A DNA stretch of 5,733 nucleotides from Planctomycetaceae bacterium (GTDB taxonomy: Bacteria > Planctomycetota > Planctomycetia > Pirellulales > Thermoguttaceae), in NCBI GenBank assembly GCA_031288955.1, contig JAITQJ010000259.1, positions 1 to 5,733 on the forward strand. The letters run 5' to 3'. A program made the position numbers and the translations under genes. Positions 1 through 5,733 of the stretch are shown here, piece after piece. Each line of letters starts with the position of its first letter. Positions within the stretch are counted from its first letter, which is position 1. A model generated the notes under the pieces. It did not search any database and was not told the DNA's origin. It was given only the letters and a program-made list of their open reading frames with translations.

Positions 1-183
1 GATTCGGCTCGTCCTTTTTATTCTCGTTCTGTTTCTTTTCGTCTTTATTCTCCTGCGGCTTGTCTTGATTTGGCTCGTCCTTTTTATTCTCGTTCTGTTT
101 CTTTTCGTCTTTATTCTCCTGCGGCTTGTCTTGATTCGGCTCGTCCTTTTTTTCCTCATTCTGTTTCTTCTCGTCTTTTTTCT
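1..183 (-). repeat. 66-bp tandem repeat in coding sequence (22-residue K/E/D/Q/N/P unit)
   Basis: Copy A (1-66) and copy B (67-132) differ at one base (position 5 C, position 71 T), a silent CCG/CCA proline change. A third, partial copy (133-183) matches with about five mismatches and then fades into simpler K/E/Q-rich sequence up to about 258. Because 66 is a multiple of three, each copy adds 22 residues, containing NQDKPQENK followed by DEKKQNENKKDEP, without shifting the frame. Smaller DEKKQNE-like sub-repeats lie within it. The array touches the left edge, so the copy number is unknown. The product should be an extended, highly charged, probably disordered linker. Confidence 0.93.
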
Positions 184-1867
184 TCTCGTTTTGTTTCTGC
201 TCGTCTTTATCGCTGTCCTGCTTATTCTGCTTTTTGTCCTGTTCTTGCGGTTTCGTTACCGTTATTTTGATGTGCATCGTTTCTGCCGTATTGCCTCCCG
301 GAAACTTTGTGTCGGTTGCCTCGAACCAGATTTCTGCCGTATCACCCGCCGAGAGTCTGCTTTCTTTTGGAACGAAACGGTGCGTCTTCGATATTTGTCC
401 CTTATGCAGTGTCGGTCCCGATGACGGCGATTCCAGCAAATCAACCGGTTTGATATTTCTATCGCCGGACTCCATTTTGAAACGCAGATACCGCAAAGCA
501 AAGTCGGGGTCTTCGGCTTGTACCGGCAATTCTAACGCCGCATCTTCAGCCAGTTCCCATTGTGCAACGCCTTTCAAATGTTCGGCGGTATCCGACCATT
601 GAACCTTCGGCGGCAAATCCGCGACGGCTTCATATTGAAAAATACCGCTGCGCCGGTTGTCATAACCGTTTTTATCCTTTGCCGCAAACGAAAACGACTT
701 TTGCGTTTGTGTCCGTTTCAAATCCAAACGTACCGACGCATTGTCAGGATGTTCCGCCGCAATCTGCATCCGCTCTTCGTGCTGATTGTCAAACACCAGT
801 TTGATTTCATCGAGCGGCAAAGAACTATGTATCGATACCGTTGCCTCGGTGCCTTCAACGGCTTTTATATCGCCGTGTTCCGTAACCGTATTCTCTTCCA
901 AACCGGTGTACAGCGGATATTTATATTTAACCGCTGTAACTTCAATCGATGCCGTCGGATGAACGTTAATGTCAAACGTTCTGCTCTGGTTCGCTCCCTG
1001 TTCGAGAAAATACTGCGTATCGCTGATGAAGCCTTGTTTTCCGGGCGGAAAATCCGCTTCATAGCGCATCGCATCTTTGTCGAAAGACATCGGCACACGC
1101 TGATTGACCGCTTGACCGTCTTTCGTCGAAAAGACGAGATACACGTTTTCTTTCAGTTGCCCGAACACTTCGGCGGTTACTGTCAGCCGTTCGCCTTGGA
1201 GCATAACGGTATTGCCGGGCTTTATGTTACGAAAATCAACGGCTTGCGGACGTTCAATATCTGCAAACGGCAGCATAATGCGCGAAAGCGTTTGCAGCGG
1301 ACTTTTCGGCGACAGCGCAAGATAGATGACAAAGGCGGAAATAAAAACTGCGGCGGCGGTACCGCTCCAAAAAATACCGCGGGAGTCGATACTGCGTTCA
1401 GCAGGCATACCGGAAACCTTTGCGGCGGCGGTTTTTGTGATACCATCGAACATCCGCTCGGCAAGCGGCAACTGCTGTAGATTTTCGCTGCGTTCTTTGC
1501 GCAGCAGAAGCCAGTTAATAAGCGAATTTTTAAGTGACGGAGCGGTTTGTTCAATTAAATCGGCAGCGTAAAGCGGATTAACATTACGGCGTAAAACCGG
1601 CACGATGATTCGATAGACGAAAAAGACAATGAAAGCGAAAAAGACGATGCAGAAACCGAACCGCTGCCAGACGTTTAATCCGCCGCTGATAAACCAATGG
1701 TCGGCGAAAACGGCGGACAGGGCGAGAGCGAGAATACCGGACAGAAGCACGAGGAGCGAAGTCAGCAAATCGGTCTGTTTGACAGCCAGACTCGTTTTGC
1801 TGATATGTTTTTCTAAAATGACCTCCGGTAAAACCTTTTCCGGTAACTTTTCGCCTGTGCTGGACAT
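1..1867 (-). CDS. Large membrane-anchored DUF4175-like protein, 3' end outside the window
   Basis: The frame is open for 622 codons from ATG at 1867 and runs off the left edge without a stop. Predicted layout: short polar N-terminus; membrane helices at about residues 34-55, 70-92 and 168-185; a segment between helices 2 and 3 containing NPLYAADLIEQ and LKNSLINWLL; then a beta-rich, Ig-like region from about 205 to 530 (for example KPGNTVMLQGERLTVTAEV); then from about 537 a tail made almost only of K, E, D, Q, N and P. Three N-terminal helices followed by Ig-like and long charged segments resemble DUF4175-type proteins and related large planctomycete membrane proteins, which are often near MoxR/DUF58/vWA genes; none of those is visible here. 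The family assignment is from memory. Function is unknown; a cell-envelope role is inference. No ATG, GTG or TTG lies just upstream in frame, and no Shine-Dalgarno is seen. Coding status is secure, family moderate. Confidence 0.8.
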   Translation of the reverse strand, partial: MSSTGEKLPEKVLPEVILEKHISKTSLAVKQTDLLTSLLVLLSGILALALSAVFADHWFISGGLNVWQRFGFCIVFFAFIVFFVYRIIVPVLRRNVNPLYAADLIEQTAPSLKNSLINWLLLRKERSENLQQLPLAERMFDGITKTAAAKVSGMPAERSIDSRGIFWSGTAAAVFISAFVIYLALSPKSPLQTLSRIMLPFADIERPQAVDFRNIKPGNTVMLQGERLTVTAEVFGQLKENVYLVFSTKDGQAVNQRVPMSFDKDAMRYEADFPPGKQGFISDTQYFLEQGANQSRTFDINVHPTASIEVTAVKYKYPLYTGLEENTVTEHGDIKAVEGTEATVSIHSSLPLDEIKLVFDNQHEERMQIAAEHPDNASVRLDLKRTQTQKSFSFAAKDKNGYDNRRSGIFQYEAVADLPPKVQWSDTAEHLKGVAQWELAEDAALELPVQAEDPDFALRYLRFKMESGDRNIKPVDLLESPSSGPTLHKGQISKTHRFVPKESRLSAGDTAEIWFEATDTKFPGGNTAETMHIKITVTKPQEQDKKQNKQDSDKDEQKQNEKKKDEKKQNEEKKDEPNQDKPQENKDEKKQNENKKDEPNQDKPQENKDEKKQNENKKDEPN

Positions 1868-1873
1868 AACCGC

Positions 1874-1902
1874 AGTATAACAAAAACCGGCGGTTGTGTG
1901 AA
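1874..1902 (-). promoter_or_regulatory. Sigma-70-type promoter for the DUF4175-like gene, probably leaderless
   Basis: On the minus strand, TTCACA (1902-1897, five of six bases match TTGACA) is followed after exactly 17 bp by TATACT (1879-1874, five of six match TATAAT). Only GCGGTT separates the -10 box from the ATG at 1867, so the usual start point, about seven bases past the box, falls on or beside the A of the start codon. The message would then have little or no 5' leader, consistent with no ribosome-binding site. The boxes are seen directly; promoter activity and the start point are inferred. Confidence 0.6.
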
Positions 1903-1911
1903 GAACAACCG
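1882..1911 (-). terminator. Hairpin plus short T-run after hflX: weak terminator or operator
   Basis: A perfect 7-bp inverted repeat (CGGTTGT / ACAACCG, arms 1905-1911 and 1891-1897) encloses a 7-base loop. On the minus strand it is followed four bases later by TTTTT (1886-1882). It begins 33 bases beyond the hflX stop, so it could end the symporter-hflX transcript. The stem is short and the T-run is not adjacent, so termination would be partial. It overlaps the -35 box of the next promoter, and a further palindrome AACCG-G-CGGTT (1885-1895) sits in the spacer, so a repressor site is the alternative reading. Confidence 0.4.
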
Positions 1912-1944
1912 TCAGAGAAAATCCGCCGTTCCGAAAACATCGGT

Positions 1945-3258
1945 TCACCACACCGGCGTTTGTTCTGCCGGCAGACCGGTTATTTGAACGTCCGCTTCAC
2001 GTTTCAGCACGCCGAGAACGTGTTTCGGCAATCGGCAATGCACTGTTGCCGATGTTTCGGCATATTGAGTCGATAATACCTCGCCCTCCCGCGCAAGTAA
2101 TGCCGCCAAACGTCCGTTACCAATCGGCATCGTTACGGTAATATCGCAAAATTCCTTGCTCAACGCTTCGCTCACCGCCGCCGTCAAAGCGGCAAGACCG
2201 CTGCCCGTCTTCGCACTGACCGCAACTGCCGACGGATATTTTTGTAACAATAACGACAATGCCGGCTCATCGTCTGCCAGCGCATCAACTTTGTTCAATA
2301 CCAGAACCGTATCTTTTTCGTTGATACCGAGTTCGGTCAGCACGTCATACACCGCCGCAATCTGTTCATTGACTTCACCGCTCGACGCATCGGCAACGTG
2401 CAACAATAAATCCGCCTGATTGACTTCCTCCAGCGTCGCCCGAAAACCGGCAACGAGATGATGCGGCAAATCCCGGATAAAACCAACAGTATCGCTTATC
2501 AGCACCGGTCCCCAGCCCGGCAGATTCCAGCGGCGTGTACGAGTATCAAGTGTTGCAAAAAGTTGGTCTTTGACGAAAACATCTGAATCCGTCAGTTTAT
2601 TGAGCAGCGTGCTTTTACCGGCATTAGTGTAACCGACAAGCGAAACTGTACGGGACGTTTTTCTCGACTTCACTTCACGCTGCCGCCGCTGATAGACGTT
2701 TTCTAATTCCGCTTTCAAATCGAGAATACGTTTTTGTGCCAGCCGGCGGTCAACTTCCAACTGTTTTTCGCCGGGACCGCGAAGTCCGACACCGCCGACC
2801 CCCTGACGTTCAAGATGCGTCCACATCCGTTTCAAACGGGGCAGCGAATACTCCAACTGCGCTAACTCGACTGCCAGCCGGGCTTCCGCCGTCCGCGCCC
2901 GGGACGCAAAAATGTCCAGTATCAATTCCGTGCGGTCAATAACTTTGGTATTCAATGCGGTTTCAAGATTTTTTGTCTGACCCGGTGCTAAATCGTTGTC
3001 GAATATAACAAGATTCGCCTCGTTTGCATCAACGAGTTCTTTTAGTTCTTCGAGTTTTCCGCTGCCGATGTACGTTGCTCCTTCGGGTTTTCGGCGGCGT
3101 TGAACAATTTTAGCGAGAACGCTCACACCGGCGGCTTCGGCGAGTCCCGCCAATTCATTGAGCGGTTCGCCGGTTGTCCGTTGTCCATCAAGATAAACAC
3201 CGGCTAGCACGGCAACTTCTCCGGCAGCATTTTCCGTCCTGATTTGTATTTGCGGCAT
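1945..3258 (-). CDS. hflX: GTPase HflX, ribosome-splitting factor
   Basis: 437 residues, the usual length. HflX is a cytoplasmic GTPase that binds the 50S subunit and splits stalled or stress-inactivated 70S ribosomes. The N-terminal HflX domain occupies about 1-195 and ends with the family signature GGVGLRGPGEKQLE (155-168) and a basic helical linker. The G domain follows: G1 GYTNAGKST (209-217), G2 TLDTRTR (236-242), G3 DTVGF (256-260), G4 NKVD (322-325), G5 SAK (348-350). A short C-terminal domain ends at 437. All nucleotide-binding motifs are intact. G2 has Thr where E. coli-type proteins have DPTTR, a variant I associate with planctomycetes. The ATG lies 12 bases after the symporter stop. 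The only purine-rich stretch (GGGAGAG, 3287-3281) is about 22 bases upstream, too far for a normal Shine-Dalgarno, so translation is probably coupled to the symporter or independent of one. Confidence 0.97.
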   Translation of the reverse strand: MPQIQIRTENAAGEVAVLAGVYLDGQRTTGEPLNELAGLAEAAGVSVLAKIVQRRRKPEGATYIGSGKLEELKELVDANEANLVIFDNDLAPGQTKNLETALNTKVIDRTELILDIFASRARTAEARLAVELAQLEYSLPRLKRMWTHLERQGVGGVGLRGPGEKQLEVDRRLAQKRILDLKAELENVYQRRQREVKSRKTSRTVSLVGYTNAGKSTLLNKLTDSDVFVKDQLFATLDTRTRRWNLPGWGPVLISDTVGFIRDLPHHLVAGFRATLEEVNQADLLLHVADASSGEVNEQIAAVYDVLTELGINEKDTVLVLNKVDALADDEPALSLLLQKYPSAVAVSAKTGSGLAALTAAVSEALSKEFCDITVTMPIGNGRLAALLAREGEVLSTQYAETSATVHCRLPKHVLGVLKREADVQITGLPAEQTPVW

Positions 3259-3270
3259 TATGACTTAAAT

Positions 3271-5280
3271 CTAGCGGAAACTCTCCCAAAAGCCGTCAAA
3301 CATAGGTGTTTGGTAGTCCCAAAAGTATGCGTAGAGAAACGCCGTTATCACAACAACGACCAGCCCTAACACCACCGCCGTCTGGGAAGTCTTCAAGTCC
3401 ATCGTGGTGTTCGTTTCGAGTTTGAACGGCTCTTTCATCGGGCAGAGCAGCCGCAACAGTGTCAGCACGATAACAATCGCACAGAACGTAATGCTCATCC
3501 GGTCAAGAAATGCCGTGTTCGGACGCAGGAACATCAACGCTCCGTAAATCACCGGACTTAACAGAATCGAAACCGTTCCTGACCAGCGGGGTGCCTTGTG
3601 TACGAAGAACCCGAACATAAAGGCACACAAAATTCCCGGCGAAATGAACCCCTGAAATTCCTGAATGAAATTAAAAATTCCGCCGAACTTCGGATTGTCC
3701 AGTATCGGCACAAGGCAGCAGGCGAGAATCATAAAGCCGACAACGCTGATTCTTCCGACAAGAACAATTTCTTTTTCCGATGCTTTCCGATGGAAAAATT
3801 CTTTGTAAATGTCAATACTGAATAAAGTCGAAACGGCATTGAGCATTGCCGCCATCGCACTAATCACCATTCCGAACAATGCTGCCAGGGCGAAACCGTA
3901 AAGTCCGCCTTTCGGTACGAGTTTCGCCAACAGCAAACCGAAAGCGGAATCATAATCGTAACCGGAAACCTGTTTGCCGAAATTGGCTTTGACAAGTTGG
4001 CTTTTGTGTTCGCCGAGGGCTTTAAGCGGGTCGGTTAGGTCTTCCGGGGCTTTCACACCGGTCTTTTCAGCATTGAACGTAATCATCTTTTTAGCGTCTT
4101 CGGGATAGAACGAAGCGAATTTGTCGTCAAAATCGAAAAGTTGCCCTAACTTTTCCCGCTCTGTTTTCAGCGCCTCGAAACCGCCCTTGCCTTCAAACGC
4201 CCGCTGTTTCATTTCAACGCTGTAAAGATTAAACGCTATCAAGCCGGGAAAAATCACGATGAACGGAATAATCAGTTTCAGGAAAGCCGCCAGCACAATA
4301 CCTTTCTGTCCCTGTGCTAACGAACGGGAACCGAGCGTCCGCTGCATAATGTGCTGGTCAAGTCCCCAGTAATAGAGATTCGGAATCCAGATGCCGAACA
4401 TCAGGGCGGTAATCGGCAAAATGGTGTCCTTCCACGGCAGGTTCATCCGCAACTTGCTTGCGTTTAACGTGGTGAAGCGTTCATAAGCCCCGGCATTTTC
4501 GAGTTTCGGCAGCAATTCCTTTTGTTTTTCGGCGGAGAAATCCAACGCCTGCATTGCCGATTCCAGTACGGGCTTATCAACGCTGCCGAGTTTTTGCAAG
4601 GCAAAAAACAGGATAATCACGCCGCAGAGAATCAGTGCCGTACCTTGCAGCGAACCTGCCCACGCTGCCGACTTCAAGCCGCCGTACAACACATAGACCG
4701 CCGCAAAGAAGCCGAGAATCCAGCAAAACGTGATAAGATTCAGTTCGATACCGAAATAAACCTGTCCGCCGAAAATATCCGAAAACGCTTTGGCACCGGC
4801 ATAGTTGACGGCTGTAATTGTTACGAAAGCGTAAATTGCCAGCAGCGACAGGGACATCAGCGTCCGGCACAAGCGGTTGTATCGGGTTTCCAAAAATTGC
4901 GGAACCGTATAAACACCGGCTTTCAAAAATCTGGGTAAAAAGATGAACGCAACAATGACCAGAGAAACGGCTGCAATCCATTCGTAAGAGGCAATCGCCA
5001 AACCGATATTGCGTGCCGCCTGACCGGGCATCCCAACGAATTGTTCGGCACTAATGTTTGCCGAAATGAGTGAGATACCGATGAGCCACCACGCCAAGCC
5101 GCGACCGGCAAGGAAGTAATCCTCACTGGCGGCAGATGCCGCTTTCTTTTTATCCCGTCCTCCCATAATGAAGGCAATAACGAGAACGACAATAAGGAAG
5201 CAAAAGAAAACGGCAATGTCGATGTACCACAAGTTGCCTGACGCAACGGTATCGGCTTCGGCGAAAAGGGATAGCGGCAT
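3271..5280 (-). CDS. Sodium/solute symporter, SSS (SLC5/vSGLT-like) family
   Basis: 669 residues from ATG 5280. An inner-membrane carrier that should couple Na+ entry to uptake of a small solute, probably a sugar. About 14 membrane helices are predicted, starting near residue 18 and ending near 655, matching the vSGLT fold. Segments align closely with Vibrio vSGLT: SANISAEQF (73-81, equivalents of Asn64, Glu68 and Gln69), SYEW (98-101, Glu88), NLYYWG (301-306, gate tyrosine), AAFLKL (331-336, Lys294), NFIQE (537-541, Gln428) and MLNAVSTLF near 479-487. Two differences: Thr154 where vSGLT has sugar-contacting Asn142, and Ala475 after Ser474 where vSGLT has the Na+ ligand pair Ser364-Ser365. 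A charged loop at about 354-443 is some 50 residues longer than in vSGLT. The substrate cannot be named. An in-frame TTG at 5310 would add ten residues and has AAAGG nine bases upstream, but it would lie only about 13 bases from the predicted transcript start, so ATG 5280 is preferred. Confidence 0.95.
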   Translation of the reverse strand: MPLSLFAEADTVASGNLWYIDIAVFFCFLIVVLVIAFIMGGRDKKKAASAASEDYFLAGRGLAWWLIGISLISANISAEQFVGMPGQAARNIGLAIASYEWIAAVSLVIVAFIFLPRFLKAGVYTVPQFLETRYNRLCRTLMSLSLLAIYAFVTITAVNYAGAKAFSDIFGGQVYFGIELNLITFCWILGFFAAVYVLYGGLKSAAWAGSLQGTALILCGVIILFFALQKLGSVDKPVLESAMQALDFSAEKQKELLPKLENAGAYERFTTLNASKLRMNLPWKDTILPITALMFGIWIPNLYYWGLDQHIMQRTLGSRSLAQGQKGIVLAAFLKLIIPFIVIFPGLIAFNLYSVEMKQRAFEGKGGFEALKTEREKLGQLFDFDDKFASFYPEDAKKMITFNAEKTGVKAPEDLTDPLKALGEHKSQLVKANFGKQVSGYDYDSAFGLLLAKLVPKGGLYGFALAALFGMVISAMAAMLNAVSTLFSIDIYKEFFHRKASEKEIVLVGRISVVGFMILACCLVPILDNPKFGGIFNFIQEFQGFISPGILCAFMFGFFVHKAPRWSGTVSILLSPVIYGALMFLRPNTAFLDRMSITFCAIVIVLTLLRLLCPMKEPFKLETNTTMDLKTSQTAVVLGLVVVVITAFLYAYFWDYQTPMFDGFWESFR

Positions 5281-5329
5281 AGTTTGGTGCGGATGGAAAA
5301 GTTTGAACAAAACAGGAAACCTTTGTTAG

Positions 5330-5357
5330 ATGATAATCGCCAAAAAAAATATGTCAA
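5330..5357 (-). promoter_or_regulatory. Sigma-70-type promoter for symporter-hflX
   Basis: On the minus strand a perfect TTGACA (5357-5352) is followed after 16 bp by TATCAT (5335-5330, five of six match TATAAT). RNA should start near 5323, giving a leader of about 43 bases to ATG 5280. The spacer contains a run of eight T (5349-5342). A/T-rich sequence upstream of the -35 box could act as an UP element. No other good promoter is seen before hflX, so this one probably serves both genes. Confidence 0.65.
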
Positions 5358-5401
5358 GAGGTTCTCAATGATTTTTCTTCTCTTTTTCCTTTCCGCAAGA
5401 C

Positions 5402-5733
5402 GGCGGCATCGGCATTATGAACATAATGCTGGCAACGGTAACGGAGCGGACACGGGAGATTGGTATCCGCCGGGCATTGGGAGCGAAACAGGGCGACATT
5501 ATCCGGCAGTTTTTAGCGGAAACGGTAATGCTCTCGGTTGTCGGCGGAGCGGTCGGTGTGGCAGTGGGATTATCGTGCCGTCCGCTTACGATGCTGGCGA
5601 TGACGCTGATAAAGATGAAAATGCCGGAGATTATTCAAACATTACCGCCGGTGGTGCAGGACATTGAGCCGGTAATCGTTCCGGTGTCGATACCGATAGC
5701 CTTTGTGATTTCTGTTGTTATCGGAGTGGTATT
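5402..5733 (+). pseudogene. 5'-truncated MacB/FtsX-family ABC transporter permease (C-terminal part)
   Basis: The frame gives GGIGIMNIMLATVTERTREI, then GIRRALGAKQGDIIRQFLAE, then two hydrophobic segments (about ETVMLSVVGGAVGVAVG and VPVSIPIAFVISVVIGVV), still open at the right edge. This is the hallmark end of MacB-type permeases: end of the second helix, cytoplasmic coupling segment, third and fourth helices. Intact proteins have a first helix and a large periplasmic domain before this point. Here the frame can be traced upstream only to a TGA at 5369-5371, through FFFSFSFPQD, which is not the expected ISLLV-like helix, and the other two frames do not supply it. The first ATGs (5417, 5426) lack a ribosome-binding site and would start inside the helix. 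Intact codons in what remains suggest recent loss, or an assembly join. Reading it as a short functional permease is less likely. Confidence 0.7.

Noticed and set aside
1..183. CRISPR array or non-coding satellite
   Set aside because: The units are contiguous with no spacers, are 66 bp long, and keep the frame of the host gene.
65..424. Very hydrophobic plus-strand frame (Leu/Phe/Val-rich), resembling a membrane protein
   Set aside because: It is the complement of the Lys/Glu/Gln repeat codons: AAA, GAA and CAG-type codons read backwards give Phe, Leu and Val. No start signal or promoter precedes it.
560..1480. 306-codon plus-strand open frame
   Set aside because: It lies opposite the DUF4175-like gene, whose minus frame gives coherent membrane helices and a beta-rich domain over 622 codons. 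The plus-strand product is rich in Arg, Cys and Phe with no recognisable domain, as expected of an antisense shadow.
4522..4981. Antisense open frames on both strands inside the symporter gene
   Set aside because: They overlap the well-conserved symporter frame and encode no recognisable domain.
5278..5310. TTG at 5310 as the symporter start
   Set aside because: AAAGG at 5324-5320 is suitably spaced, but the predicted RNA start (about 5323) falls in that motif. ATG 5280 still leaves enough sequence before the first helix. It is kept as an alternative only.
5332..5337. Plus-strand GATAAT as a -10 box for the permease remnant
   Set aside because: No -35-like hexamer lies 16-18 bp upstream, and the match is probably chance within the A/T-rich minus-strand promoter.
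5284..5667. 127-codon plus-strand frame starting at TTG
   Set aside because: Its first part covers the divergent symporter promoter, and its later part is an out-of-frame reading of the MacB-type permease, giving Gly/Asp/Arg-rich low-quality sequence.

Overview
The window is a stretch of bacterial chromosome with base composition near 50% G+C. It holds three genes on the minus strand and the cut-off end of a fourth gene on the plus strand. I see no rRNA, tRNA, CRISPR array, insertion sequence or phage gene. A planctomycete (or other PVC-group) host seems most likely, for three reasons recalled from family knowledge and not searched: a vSGLT-like sodium/solute symporter of a type common in that group, an HflX whose G2 motif reads TLDTRTR where E. 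coli has a TLDPTTR-like motif, and a large DUF4175-like membrane protein with Ig-like and low-complexity parts. None of the starts has a clear Shine-Dalgarno sequence at the usual distance.

Layout in the direction of minus-strand transcription (right to left). A near-consensus sigma-70 promoter (TTGACA, 16 bp, TATCAT) at 5330-5357 precedes a 14-helix SSS/SGLT-family symporter (3271-5280). Twelve bases after its stop comes hflX (1945-3258), a ribosome-splitting GTPase with all five G motifs intact, so the two probably share a transcript. A 77-bp gap follows, holding a small hairpin (1891-1911) and a second good promoter (TTCACA, 17 bp, TATACT). This promoter would start RNA at about the A of the next ATG. 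The next gene (1867 to the left edge and beyond) encodes at least 622 residues: three membrane helices near the N-terminus, a beta-rich Ig-like region, and a Lys/Glu/Asp/Gln/Asn tail partly built from a 66-bp tandem repeat.

At the right edge, on the plus strand, the reading frame from about 5402 encodes the C-terminal part of a MacB/FtsX-type ABC transporter permease. It begins abruptly inside the conserved GGIGIMN segment. The helix and periplasmic domain that should come before are missing in all three frames, and the space is taken by a pyrimidine tract and the symporter promoter. It looks like a 5'-truncated remnant and marks a probable rearrangement junction.

I do not see a convincing new multi-gene system. 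The most rewarding points are the truncated permease junction, the probable leaderless promoter overlapping a hairpin, the nearly identical 66-bp coding repeat, and symporter residues that differ from vSGLT at ion and sugar positions.
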